From Opitutaceae bacterium (GTDB lineage Bacteria > Verrucomicrobiota > Verrucomicrobiia > Opitutales > Opitutaceae), in contig JAUSID010000086.1 in NCBI GenBank assembly GCA_030648295.1, positions 1 through 64,000 of the forward strand: DNA of 64,000 nt, in the 5' to 3' direction. Both the position numbers and the translations under genes were made by a program. This document shows positions 55,596 to 64,000 of this stretch, in pieces; the first letter of the stretch is position 1, and every line of letters starts with the position of its first letter. The notes beneath the pieces are model-generated. The model ran no database searches, was not told the origin of the DNA, and saw nothing but the letters and a program-made list of their open reading frames with translations.

Positions 55596-57821
55596 TCAAT
55601 AGTGGAGTCGGAGGCTGAGGGCGCTGTTGATGCCAGATTCGGTGCGCCGCTCCTGCTCGGCGAAATTCGTCGCGGCGATGCCGCGGATATTCGCGTAGCG
55701 CCAGTATTTCTCGTCGGTGAGATTGTAGATGCCGAAGTTGAGCGAGATATGGTCGCCGATGCGCCACCATCCGCTGAGATCGAAGGTAACGGAGCCGGGG
55801 GCGCGGAACACGGTGCCGCTACCGGGGCGCTTGCCATCGGTGAACGCGGCGGAGAGCGCGCCGCCCCAACGACCTTGTCGCGCCGCGTAAGCGAGCGAGC
55901 CGTTGACTTTGAGCGGTTCGATTGTGGTGAGCGGCACCCGCGCGCCACTGGCACTTTGATACGAACCTTTGGCGAAGCCGGCGGCGGCGGTTGCGGTGAA
56001 GCCGGCACCGATCGCACAACGCGCGGTGACCTCGCCGCCGTAGATTCGGGCGTTGGCGCGGTTCAGGGTTTGAAACACGCCGGCCGGCCACGCGGGATCG
56101 AATACGCCGGTCGAGACGATTTGCTCGATGAAATCGCCGTAGCGCGTGAAAAAAACTGCAGTGCGAACCGTGAGTGCGTGGGCGAGTTGGCCTTTGAGGC
56201 CGACTTCAAACGCGTCACTCGTCTCCTGTTGCAAATTGGGGTTGGGGACGGTCTTGTAACGAGCGACTGGGTTGGTGAACGTCGAGGTGAGGTCTTCGGC
56301 CGTGGGATAGCGAAAGCCGCGATTGTATTGGGCGAGCGCGTTCACGCGCGGGGTGAGCGTGACCACGAAGCCAAGCTTCGGCGAGACGGCGCTGGCGTCG
56401 AACGAAGGCGCGGGCTGGCCGGCATTGACGGCGAGATAGGCGGGCGTGTTGTCGGGCGTCAGCTTGAACTGATCGACGCGCAGGCCGGGGATGAGCGTGG
56501 CACGGTGGCCGGCCAGCGCGAAGTTGAACTCGTCCTGCACATAGCCGCCGAGGCGGTCGGTTTTCGTGTCCGCCATGCGGGGCTCGACTGGATACGTCGT
56601 GCCGGAGCGTGCAGTGGTAGTGACGCTGGACCAGGGCTTGTTCGTGTCGGTGCGGGAGCCTTCGGTGCCAAAGGCGAGGCGGTGCGCTTCGCCCACGGAT
56701 TTCACGGCGGCAAGCCCGAAGCCGGCGGTGTCGTTGTTGAAGGCCGTGGTGATGTCGCGGTCGCGGAAGGCGCCGTTGGCGGCACTCGGCGGGTTGTAGT
56801 TGATGAGCTCGCGGGTGCGATCACGCGTGCCGGCGTCCTGCGTGTAGACGCGGGCCTCGAAAACGTCGAAGAGACCTGCGCCGACGACAATCGGGCGGAA
56901 CGTGTAGCCGAGGCTCAGGCGAAAGCGCTCGGTGTCGCTGTGCGTGCGAAGATCGGCGGTGGTAGCGGCACCGGCGGTGACCTCCCCGTTGACGAGCGCG
57001 GCGGAGTTGGTGCGGGTGAAATAGTCGAGGGCGAACTCGACGCGGTGGGCGGGCGCGGGTCGCCAGAGAAGTTTCGTGAGGATGGCGTCGGAGGACCAGT
57101 CCTCCGGGTTGGGGGCGACGGCGCCGTTGTTCTCCGTCTCATGACCGTCGCGACGCGTATAAACGGCGAGAACCGAGAACGGACCGGCTTCGGCTGCAAC
57201 GGTGGCGAGATGACTGAGGCTTGCGTCGACGGAGCGCCAGCCACCCTTGTAGCCAACATAGTAGGGTCGGTCGGTGCGCGCGAGGTAGTCGTCGGGGGAT
57301 TTTGTGGCGAACGAAACCACGCCGCCGAGCGCGTCACTGCCGTAGAGTGCGGACGCGGAGCCGTGGAGAATCTCGACGCGCTTGAAGAGTTCAGGATCGA
57401 CGTAGTCACGTCCGATGATTTCGGAGCCGCCGAGGCTGAACTGGTCGGGCACGCGAATGCCGTCGATCTGCTGGAGCACGCGGTTGCCCTCGATGCCGCG
57501 GATGTTGTAGCTGTTGTAGCCGCTGCGCTGGTAAGCGGTGACGCCTGTGCCGGAGGTGGTGAACGGTGCGGAGACGAGCGGTTCGCCTTTGACGACTTCG
57601 CCGAAGTGAGCGGGCGTTAGTGGTTCGAGGTCGATCGCGGTGATCGTGCCGGGAGTCTCATCGAGCTTGCGCTCAGTGCGCGTGGCGGTGACGACGATTT
57701 CATCGAGTTGGATCGGGGCAGTCTGGACCGGAGGCGTGGCAGCGAAGACGGCGTCGGCGAGGGCTATGGCAACGGCGGCGGGCGCGAGGCGGCGCAGCCG
57801 TGGTAGGGAGACAGGATTCAT
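55596..57821 (-). CDS. TonB-dependent receptor (haemoglobin/haem-type family)
   Basis: The 741-residue product has a signal peptide and a TonB box DEIVVTATRTERK. The plug has YNIRGIEGNRVLQQIDGIRVPD and LHGSASALYGSDALGGVVSF, a pattern of the haem/haemoglobin receptor family. A barrel with LGGYVQDEF, RGFRYPTAEDL and a C-terminal NLTDEKYW...LRLHY follows. With the exported CbiX-like gene behind it, a metal-tetrapyrrole such as haem or a corrinoid is a likely substrate. ATG 57821 (MNPVSLP) is the start. Its 5' leader has interleaved inverted repeats. Confidence 0.88.
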   Translation of the reverse strand: MNPVSLPRLRRLAPAAVAIALADAVFAATPPVQTAPIQLDEIVVTATRTERKLDETPGTITAIDLEPLTPAHFGEVVKGEPLVSAPFTTSGTGVTAYQRSGYNSYNIRGIEGNRVLQQIDGIRVPDQFSLGGSEIIGRDYVDPELFKRVEILHGSASALYGSDALGGVVSFATKSPDDYLARTDRPYYVGYKGGWRSVDASLSHLATVAAEAGPFSVLAVYTRRDGHETENNGAVAPNPEDWSSDAILTKLLWRPAPAHRVEFALDYFTRTNSAALVNGEVTAGAATTADLRTHSDTERFRLSLGYTFRPIVVGAGLFDVFEARVYTQDAGTRDRTRELINYNPPSAANGAFRDRDITTAFNNDTAGFGLAAVKSVGEAHRLAFGTEGSRTDTNKPWSSVTTTARSGTTYPVEPRMADTKTDRLGGYVQDEFNFALAGHRATLIPGLRVDQFKLTPDNTPAYLAVNAGQPAPSFDASAVSPKLGFVVTLTPRVNALAQYNRGFRYPTAEDLTSTFTNPVARYKTVPNPNLQQETSDAFEVGLKGQLAHALTVRTAVFFTRYGDFIEQIVSTGVFDPAWPAGVFQTLNRANARIYGGEVTARCAIGAGFTATAAAGFAKGSYQSASGARVPLTTIEPLKVNGSLAYAARQGRWGGALSAAFTDGKRPGSGTVFRAPGSVTFDLSGWWRIGDHISLNFGIYNLTDEKYWRYANIRGIAATNFAEQERRTESGINSALSLRLHY

Positions 57822-57849
57822 GGTGTGCAGCAGTTGACCGCACAGGCGT

Positions 57850-57958
57850 GGCTCGGAAAGGTGTGCGTCCGCGCATCGGATCCCGCCCGTGCCGATCGCC
57901 GGCATGGATGTGGTTTTCCGAGCCGACAACCTGCGCGGAGGCGACGGCACGGGCGGGA
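57850..57958 (-). promoter_or_regulatory. Structured 5' leader with interleaved inverted repeats
   Basis: In mRNA order, arm a (57958-57940), arm b (57924-57915), a' (57900-57881) and b' (57859-57850) follow each other. a and a' are complementary over 14 bases plus 4 more after a bulge; b and b' over 10 bases (GGCTCGGAAA with TTTCCGAGCC). The pairs cross, so the RNA can form a pseudoknot or switch between two helices. It lies 29-137 bases before the TonB receptor start. No known riboswitch core, including that of B12, was recognised. Confidence 0.5.
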
Positions 57959-58037
57959 AATTCGGGCGTGCCTGCGCTTTCTTCAGCCGCCTATTATTAC
58001 CTCAATTCGTTTTTTCACTGCTTAGTGAGAATTTCGA

Positions 58038-58070
58038 TTTCAGTAAGAAAGCATCGACTTCTTACTGAAA
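58038..58070. promoter_or_regulatory. Palindromic operator before the AbiE-like pair
   Basis: TTTCAGTAAGAA (58038-58049) and TTCTTACTGAAA (58059-58070) are perfect 12-base arms around a 9-base spacer. A further CTTTCTTAC half-site follows at 58075-58083, and a TCACT/AGTGA palindrome precedes at 58014-58029. The set lies directly before the antitoxin-like gene. AbiEi antitoxins are known to bind inverted repeats and repress their own operon, which fits this layout. Confidence 0.6.
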
Positions 58071-58097
58071 GACGCTTTCTTACCGTAGAGTGAAACC

Positions 58098-59150
58098 GTG
58101 AATTCCAGTAACAAAACGCTCATCCGCGATCAGGGCGAGCTGATCCGTCAGTTTTCTCAACTCGTTGCCCAAGAAAAACAAATTAGTTGGGAGAGCGACG
58201 TGCTGCCCGATGACAGCGCTCCCACGGAATTGCGCTTGAAACTCGATGGCAAGGTGTACCGGTATACCCCTCGGTATTTCATCGCCCCGACGGCGGATGA
58301 CATCCTTGCTGTTCCCGCCGCAGCCAGGACGAGCGTTCTGCTCGTGGTGCCAAAGCTCGCCCCAACGCTCATCGAGCTTTGCCGGCAACACCGGGTGAGC
58401 GCGGCCGATCTAAACGGCCGCATCTATCTACGGGCGCCCGGATTGCTCGTCGATCGCGGTGCCCTGCCCGGCAGGGATTTTCGTGTCGAATTGGAACCGC
58501 GCAATGTTTTCGTCGGCAAGAGCGTTCGGATTGTCCGCACCCTGCTCACCGACCACGAGCGGGTCTGGTCACAGGCGGAAATCGTGCAACGCACCGGGGC
58601 GAGTTCCGGGTTGGTATCCCGCATCATCACCCATCTCCTGCGGCAAGGTTTGCTGCGGAAAACCGATCCGCGCCGATTTCACGTGGTGTCGCCATCGCTT
58701 CTGCTCGACGCTTGGGTCGAAGCGGATGATTTCGCCCGGCGGGTCACGACGCATCGTTTCTCCGCGTTAAGCGGCGACCCGTTGGCCCTCGCCCATTCCG
58801 TGAGCAACGCCCTCGCGAATTCGCCGGAAGCCCCACGCTTTGCCTTCACCCAATGGATCGCGGCATGGTTGCGGAAGCCTTATACGGAGCCGCCTGTGAT
58901 GTCGTTGTATCTTTCGCGCCTGCCCTCGCCGGGTTTTCTGGAATCGCTCGGGCTGCGGCCAGTCAGCGATGCAGGAAGGGTCTGGTTTCATCTGCCGAAT
59001 GACGAGGGCGTCTTTCTCGAGCGCAGAACCGTGAATAATCTGCCTCTCGTCACCGACGCACAGATCTATCTCGATCTGCAAAGAACCGGGTTGCGCGGTC
59101 CCGAGCAGGCCGCAGCACTGCGGGAGTGGGAAGGATTCTGCCGTCCATGA
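58098..59150 (+). CDS. AbiEi-like antitoxin/winged-helix protein
   Basis: The 350-residue product has a central winged helix-turn-helix (RVWSQAEIVQRTGASSGLVSRIITHLLRQGLL, about residues 155-188) and a C-terminal region like AbiEi antitoxins of type IV toxin-antitoxin systems. It starts with GTG 58098. Its stop overlaps the toxin-like gene by ATGA. The operator upstream supports autoregulation. The N-terminal 130 residues (ELRLKLDGKVYRYTPRYF) are unlike the short AbiEi, and I do not know their role. Confidence 0.75.
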   Translation: MNSSNKTLIRDQGELIRQFSQLVAQEKQISWESDVLPDDSAPTELRLKLDGKVYRYTPRYFIAPTADDILAVPAAARTSVLLVVPKLAPTLIELCRQHRVSAADLNGRIYLRAPGLLVDRGALPGRDFRVELEPRNVFVGKSVRIVRTLLTDHERVWSQAEIVQRTGASSGLVSRIITHLLRQGLLRKTDPRRFHVVSPSLLLDAWVEADDFARRVTTHRFSALSGDPLALAHSVSNALANSPEAPRFAFTQWIAAWLRKPYTEPPVMSLYLSRLPSPGFLESLGLRPVSDAGRVWFHLPNDEGVFLERRTVNNLPLVTDAQIYLDLQRTGLRGPEQAAALREWEGFCRP

Positions 59151-59989
59151 AATTTGCGACATACGCGGAATACGATCCCAAGGGGCTCGCCTTGTCGGTG
59201 CCTGGGCTGCTCACCGTGTGGGCCGGCATCCAGCGATTCCACGAAGAACTCGTGTTGGTCGGCGGACTCGTGCCACATTTCATCTGCCGGCACCCGGAAT
59301 CCTCCGGCAGGTTGCCGCGGCCGGCTACGCTCGACGTCGACATCGGCATCGCGCTCGGCGCTTCCTCCGGGCAATATGGCAGTCTGGCCGCCGACTTGCA
59401 GGGGCAGGGATTTCGATTGAGCAAAAACTTCCCGAGCCGATTCGAGCGCGTCGTTGAGCCCTGGACAATCTATTTGGATTTCCTTGTCGAACATCCACCG
59501 GCGATCACGGGAACCGTGATGGTCGACGATGTGCCGGCCAACGTCCTGCCGGGGATCGATCGGGCGCTCTCAACCGCACGAACTCAGGAAATCAGCGGGA
59601 CGGACTTGTTCGGCGCGGCCCAGCGTTTTTCAATCCGAGTCTGCGAAGTCGGGCCATTCCTTGCGCTCAAATTGAGGGCGTTTGCCGGCCGCCAAGCGCC
59701 CAAGGATGCGTTCGACATCCTCTACACGCTGCGCCACTACGATGGCGGCACGCCGTCTGCCGTCGCCGCTTTTGCGGCCGAGGTAAAGGCGGATAATCCC
59801 GCAATCCCGGACGCGTTGGCCTGCCTGAAACAACACTTCGGCGAGGAATCCGATTCAGCGCCCACGCGGGCGGCCCATTTCGTTTTCGGTCCGGTTGACA
59901 CCGGTGAGACGGACGACGTGCAAGTTCTCCGCCGGCAGATTCAACAGGACGTCGTGACCCTCGGCGCTGCACTGATCGCCGTCATCTGA
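59147..59989 (+). CDS. AbiEii-like nucleotidyltransferase toxin
   Basis: The 280-residue product has a minimal nucleotidyltransferase core: ELVLVGGLVPHFI then a DVDIGIAL acid pair, followed by FLDFL-type YLDFLVEHP and FLALKLRAFAGRQAPKDAFDILYTL, a pattern of the AbiEii/AbiGii group. AbiEii toxins transfer nucleotides and stop growth of phage-infected cells. ATG 59147 overlaps the antitoxin-like stop by ATGA, in the usual antitoxin-toxin order. The family call rests on the active-site motif and the gene pair. Confidence 0.78.
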   Translation: MKFATYAEYDPKGLALSVPGLLTVWAGIQRFHEELVLVGGLVPHFICRHPESSGRLPRPATLDVDIGIALGASSGQYGSLAADLQGQGFRLSKNFPSRFERVVEPWTIYLDFLVEHPPAITGTVMVDDVPANVLPGIDRALSTARTQEISGTDLFGAAQRFSIRVCEVGPFLALKLRAFAGRQAPKDAFDILYTLRHYDGGTPSAVAAFAAEVKADNPAIPDALACLKQHFGEESDSAPTRAAHFVFGPVDTGETDDVQVLRRQIQQDVVTLGAALIAVI

Positions 59990-60075
59990 GAACGCATCAC
60001 TGGCCCGTAGATTCACCACAGCCTTATCTCTAACCGCGGGTGATGCGGCCTGCTAAAAAATAGTGTTTTTGAACC

Positions 60076-61350
60076 TCAGCCGAACGAGAGCTGAAGGCGT
60101 CGGCCATCCCACCATGGAACGGCGACGTCGGTTTTGGCAAAGCCTGCGTCGAGTAGCAGCGGATTGTGCGCCCGTTTGCCGAACTGCACGTGCACGGTGT
60201 CACTCGTGATCTGCACGCGTGCGGACGCCTCGACGAAGTCGCGAAAGAGGTGCCGTGATTCCGCGGTCGTATAGGTTCCGCCAATGGCGGCGCCGAGCAT
60301 CCGGTAAAGACTGCTGCCCATCAGAGTCAGTTGCAGGTCGCAGTTGACCTTGAGCGCCACCGCGGAAGAAAGCGCGTCCATGTGGAAGAAATCGACCCCA
60401 TCGGAGATCGAGTTTTCGATGAGCATGCGCTTGGCGTAGTGCGCGATCAGATCGGCGGCGCCGCGGCGCATTTGGTTGGTCAAAAGCAGCGTCGGCTCCT
60501 CGTGGCCCAGATCGGCAATCGTAAGTTGGCGCAACTCGCCCGCATAGTCGTCCAGGCGATGCGCTGGTCGATAATGCGCGGAGTGCGGTAGGCGCGCGAC
60601 ACACTGGCCAACTCGATGCGCCGCCAGGCCGACTCCGGCGTGGCCTCGATCTGAGCGAGCAGTTTTTCGCTCCGCCGCCGCAGGGTGATGAAATGGATGC
60701 CCTGGCGATTGAGGGCGTCGAGGTTCGCATAGGTCGTCAGCTTCGAATCGAAGATGACTTCTTGCGGCACCCGGCCGGTCCTTTGCTGCCAGAACTCGGC
60801 GAAGCGCAGGATCTCGTCGTTTTGGTCCTGCTTGCGCACATCGGCATTGGCGTAGCAGAAGACCCGCCGTTCGGCGTCTTGGGCGAGGAACGCGAGCACG
60901 CCTTTTTGCCGGCGGCTGCGCTTGGAAACGTAGTGCTTCTCCACCAGTGCATCCTCGCCGTGGAAGGGAATGGTGTGAAAATCGAGATGGAATGAGACGC
61001 CGCGCTCGAGGCCGATGTGCGTCATGGCGTCGAACCACACCTGCATCAATTTCGGGTAACAGCCGGGATCGATGCGGCAACTGTATTCAGTGAGTAATGA
61101 GCGTTTGGGAATCGCGTTGAGCCCGGCGAACAGCGCCAGCCCCTGGTCGAACACCGAGGCCATGACATGACTGTGGCGCGCGCTGCCAAAGAGATTCAGC
61201 CCCAGCAGCGAGCGCAGCGCGCAAGCGGCCGGGATCATCTTCGTGCCAGGCAGGCCCACTGCCTTGACCACGCGCTCAAAGCCCAGGTTGACGAGCATCG
61301 GCACGAACAGAAACAGGCCGCCGAAGTCAGTGCGCACTTCGCGCTGCGCT
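60076..61350 (-). mobile_element. Decayed DDE transposase of an insertion sequence
   Basis: The frame from about 61350 down to 60560 encodes RTDFGGLFLFVPML, FHLDFHTIPFHGEDALVEKHY, RRQKGVLAFLAQDAERR, VIFDSKLTTYANLDALNRQG and FITLRRRSEKL. Near 60556 one base is missing, and the neighbouring frame continues LDDYAGELRQLTIADLGHEEP, AKRMLIENSISDGVDFFHMDAL and RAHNPLLLDAGFAKT to 60076. The acidic triad region is present, but the frame is broken. The N-terminal domain is missing where the element meets the PEP-CTERM fragment. I saw no clear terminal repeats, so the IS family is left open. Confidence 0.75.
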
Positions 61351-61352
61351 AT

Positions 61353-61927
61353 CGTCCGGCGGCAGGGTGCAAGGGAGCGGCGGCACTGGCTCGCTCACGC
61401 TCGACGGCGGCAGTGTTTCCCCCGGCAATTCGCCCGGCACGATGACCGCCGGCGCGACGACCTTCGGCCCCGGTGGCAGTTACACGTGGGAAATCAACAG
61501 CACCACGCCGGGCGGCGCTGGCGCGAGCACCGGCTGGGATCTTCTCTCGATCAGCGGCGCGCTCACGATCACTTCCACCAGCGGCAGCCCGTTCACGATT
61601 CATCTCACTTCGCTCATGGCAAATAACTCACCCGGCGACGTGTTCAATTTCAACGCGTCCCAGAATTCCAGTTACACCATCGCGACGGCGAGCGGCGGCA
61701 TCGGCAGCTTCAGCGCGAATCAATTCACGTTGAACACCGACAGTTTCAGCAACGCCCTCCACGGCGGCACCTGGTCGCTCGCCGCCGCCGGCAACGATTT
61801 GAATTTGAACTTCACCGCCAGCGCCATTCCCGAGCCTTCGACGTATGCCGCCATAGCCGGCGTCGCCGCGCTGGCCCTTGCCGCGTGGCGCAGACGCCGC
61901 ATCCGCGCAAACGCTCTCACCGTCTGA
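61353..61927 (+). pseudogene. 3' fragment of a PEP-CTERM surface protein (autotransporter-repeat type)
   Basis: The open frame gives GSLTLDGGSVSPGNSPG, a motif of autotransporter-associated beta-strand repeat proteins. Repetitive Ser/Thr/Gly strands follow, and the end is a clear PEP-CTERM sorting signal: IPEPSTYAAIAGVAALALAAWRRRR. The start of the gene is missing; it abuts the transposase remnant at about 61350. Such proteins are exported and processed by an exosortase. Translation from GTG 61367 is possible, but no signal peptide remains. Confidence 0.75.
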
Positions 61928-62006
61928 CGCTCGACGAAGACGGCGGCGGGTTCGGGTTTCACATCGCCGCGAAAGCGTAGTAGCGAATTCGGACGTAACG
62001 AGGAGT

Positions 62007-64000
62007 CTAGTTCATTTCATACAGCTCGATGAGCGCCACGCCCGTCGCGCCGTCGACCCCGGAGACCTGCGTGGTGTAGCTGCCGGGATCGAGCGTGACG
62101 AGCAACGCGGCGTCGAACGACGTCGCGCCGAGCGGAAAGGAACCCGCTTGCGTGAAAGCGTTGCGGAGCGCGGTCGTGTTGCCCCAATCGTCATTCGTAG
62201 CGATCGCCGCGCTCGCGCCGGTGCGGTAGAGTTGAAGCTGCGGATCGAGCAACACTCCGGTGACGCCAAACCCGGCGAGTGCCGGCCCGATCGCGCGGAG
62301 GAGCACGGTTTTCTTTCCGCTACCGCCGATCGTGAAACCCGCGATCAAGATGCTCTCGCCCGTGCCCACGCGCGTGCGGGCCGAGACGTTGACCAGCCGC
62401 GACGTGGCGGCCGGATTGGCATCGTAGAGCTCGACCAGCGCGACGCCGGTCGCGTTGCCCACGCCCGTGGTCTGTGCGGTGTAACTGCCGGCGTCGAGCG
62501 TCGTGAGCAGGGCGGCGTCGCGGCTGCCGGCGCCGAGCGAAAACGCGCCGAGCTGGCTTGCGGTCGTTGCGACCTGCGTGGCGTTACCGGCTGCGCTCCA
62601 GTCGTCGTTGGTCGCGACCGCGGTGTTGCCCATATAGATCGCGACGAGCGGGTCCGCGAGCGCGTCCGTCACGCCGAAGGTGCGCAGCGCGGGGCCGATG
62701 CCGCGCACGAGTAGCGACTTGCCGGCGCCGGATACGACGAAACCGACGATTAGCGTCTGCGCGCCGGTGCCGGCGGTGGAGCGGATCGAGAGATTCACTA
62801 TCCGGCTCGGGTTTTCGAGCACGAGCGTGGCCGTGCTGCTCATGACGCTGCCGACGCTGTTGGACACGACGACGGAGTAAGCGCCGGCGTCACCCGCCTG
62901 CACGTTCGGAAGGCTCAGCGTGGCGCCGGTGGCGTCGGCAATGTTCACGCCGTCCTTCCGCCATTGATACGCCAGCGGCGCGGTGCCGGCGGCCGTCACG
63001 CTGAAGGTGACGCTGGTGCCCGCGCTCGCCGTCCGGCCCTGCGGTTGCACCGTGATGACCGGTGCGGTGGGCGTGATCGTCGCATCGAGGATCGAAACCG
63101 TGCCGTCGGCCACATTGGCGACGTAGACGAGGCCCGTGGTCTCGTCCACGTTGAGGTCGCGGGGAGAGGCGCCCACGGCGACGCTGCTCGTCAGCGTATT
63201 GGTGTCACCATCGATCACGGCGATGGCGTTGCCGCTGATGTCCGTGGTGTAGACGACGTGCGTCCGGGAGTTTACCGTCACGAACTCGGCGCCGGTCGCA
63301 ATCTGCGCGACGAAGGCGCCGGTGTCGGCGTTGAGCACCTCGACGCCGCCGAAATCGGCCACGGTGTTCTTGATGATGGCGACGTAGAGCCGGCGGCGCG
63401 GCGGATCGATCGCGAGGCCCCAGACGTTGCCGAGCGGCGGGCGCCACGTGGCGACGACTTGAAACGTCGTGGCATTGATGACGCTGATGGTGCCGCTCTG
63501 CTGGCTCGCGACGTAGAGGCGGTTGCCGGCCTCGTCGAGCGCGATGCCGACCGGCCGGCTGGGCACGCTGACGGTCGCGAGCACGGCGAGCGTGTTGCCA
63601 TCGAGCACGGTGAGCGATTCGCCTGCGGTGGCGAAGACGCGGTGCGACGTGGCGCTGGCGGTGACGACGCGCACGGGCCGGCCGATTGTCGTGGTTTTTA
63701 GAATACGGCCGTCCGTCGTGCTCAGCGTGGTGAGCGTGCCGTCGCCGTCGTTGAGCGAGTAGACCTGCCGCAGCGAGCCATCCACCGCAAGCGCCCACGG
63801 CGAGGGGCCGGTGCGCCAGGTGGCGACGAGCGCCTTGGTGGCGGGGTTGACGACGGCGAGCGTGTCGGTGAGGAAGTTGGTAACGTAGATCCGCTGGCCG
63901 ACTGGATCGTAGGCGATGCCGGTGGGGGCGCTCGCGAGCGGCCAGTGCCCGACGATCGCCTGGCTCGAGGTGTTGATCACGGTGAGGCTGTTGCTCGAGG
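62007..64000 (-). CDS. Large secreted beta-propeller/Ig-like protein (N-terminus outside window)
   Basis: The visible 664 residues have YVTN-type propeller repeats (about the first 300; for example QRIYVTNFLTDTLAVVNPAT, NRLYVASQQSGTISVINATT and GLVYVANVADGTVSILDA). An Ig-like domain follows with YQWRKDGVNIADATGATLSL and DAGAYSVVVSN. Two copies of a roughly 120-residue domain end it, each with NVSARTRVGTGESILIAGF-like starts and IGPALAGFGV, NDDW, and ALVELYD/ALIELYE ends. The frame is open to base 64000, so the start is missing. The C-terminal repeats are common in Opitutaceae surface proteins. It is probably an extracellular adhesive or binding protein. Confidence 0.88.
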   Translation of the reverse strand, partial: SSNSLTVINTSSQAIVGHWPLASAPTGIAYDPVGQRIYVTNFLTDTLAVVNPATKALVATWRTGPSPWALAVDGSLRQVYSLNDGDGTLTTLSTTDGRILKTTTIGRPVRVVTASATSHRVFATAGESLTVLDGNTLAVLATVSVPSRPVGIALDEAGNRLYVASQQSGTISVINATTFQVVATWRPPLGNVWGLAIDPPRRRLYVAIIKNTVADFGGVEVLNADTGAFVAQIATGAEFVTVNSRTHVVYTTDISGNAIAVIDGDTNTLTSSVAVGASPRDLNVDETTGLVYVANVADGTVSILDATITPTAPVITVQPQGRTASAGTSVTFSVTAAGTAPLAYQWRKDGVNIADATGATLSLPNVQAGDAGAYSVVVSNSVGSVMSSTATLVLENPSRIVNLSIRSTAGTGAQTLIVGFVVSGAGKSLLVRGIGPALRTFGVTDALADPLVAIYMGNTAVATNDDWSAAGNATQVATTASQLGAFSLGAGSRDAALLTTLDAGSYTAQTTGVGNATGVALVELYDANPAATSRLVNVSARTRVGTGESILIAGFTIGGSGKKTVLLRAIGPALAGFGVTGVLLDPQLQLYRTGASAAIATNDDWGNTTALRNAFTQAGSFPLGATSFDAALLVTLDPGSYTTQVSGVDGATGVALIELYEMN

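Noticed and set aside
55497-57620. A 707-residue Gly/Val/Glu-rich frame on the plus strand
   Set aside because: It is antisense to the TonB receptor and CbiX genes, and its composition follows from the opposite strand's codon use.
57822-58097. A cobalamin riboswitch before the second TonB receptor
   Set aside because: The conserved core segments seen at 21795-22000 (AGGGAA-like, GCAGCGGTA-like and CCGAAnACC-like) are not found here. Only the crossed inverted repeats are present.
59993-60047. CGCATCAC/GTGATGCG inverted repeat after the AbiEii-like gene
   Set aside because: The 8-bp arms are separated by 39 bases with no T-run on a fitting side. It could be a terminator or an IS end, but there is too little to support either.

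Overview
The window reads like a chromosome segment of a GC-rich Verrucomicrobiota bacterium, most likely near Opitutaceae. This is an inference. It rests on the high GC, weak or absent Shine-Dalgarno sites in much of the vitamin region, a PEP-CTERM protein tail, and a secreted beta-propeller protein with repeats of the kind common in Opitutaceae exoproteins. No rRNA, tRNA or CRISPR array was seen.

Positions 1-29400 form a cofactor block. A TPP-riboswitch operon (thiC, thiS, a TenI-like gene, thiE, thiG, thiH, thiF-rhodanese, thiD) runs rightward. It converges on a leftward late-cobalamin operon (broken cobD, cbiB, a small P-loop ATPase, cobU, cobT, cobS, cobC, bluB). cbiA runs rightward and converges on cbiP. 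Leftward from the right come a folate operon (folP, folB, folK, pabB, pabC, folC) and then a cobalamin-riboswitch-controlled uptake and adenosylation set (btuB, btuF, btuC, btuD, cobA, cbiP). Many junctions are 1-4 base stop/start overlaps. The corrin-ring genes are absent, so the locus fits uptake plus finishing of corrinoids, or a split pathway.

Positions 29600-44040 hold a gas vesicle cluster: an uncharacterised lead gene, an NtrC-type sigma-54 activator, Hsp20, a 28-residue coupled ORF, a CDC48-like double AAA ATPase, GvpF/L, a PAS histidine kinase, a receiver protein, GvpA, a coiled-coil protein, GvpN, two small conserved-looking proteins, a second GvpF/L, GvpG, a double ArsA-like ATPase, a GvpS/J-GvpK fusion and a GvpJ-like protein. 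A good -24/-12 promoter lies in front of gvpA, and a perfect hairpin follows gvpA. Together they suggest sigma-54 control by the cluster's own activator and differential expression of the shell protein.

Positions 44040-50280 are signalling genes: a frameshifted, chimeric hybrid kinase, a large GAF/PAS hybrid kinase and two single-receiver proteins. Positions 50480-53710 are worn accessory DNA, with Clp, RAYT transposase, DUF326 and FolC remnants around two intact TPR-like genes.

Positions 53756-64000 carry an exported multi-CbiX protein with a TonB receptor whose 5' leader has interleaved inverted repeats, an AbiE-like toxin-antitoxin pair with a 12-bp palindromic operator, a decayed transposase abutting a PEP-CTERM gene fragment, and the 3' part of a large secreted propeller protein.
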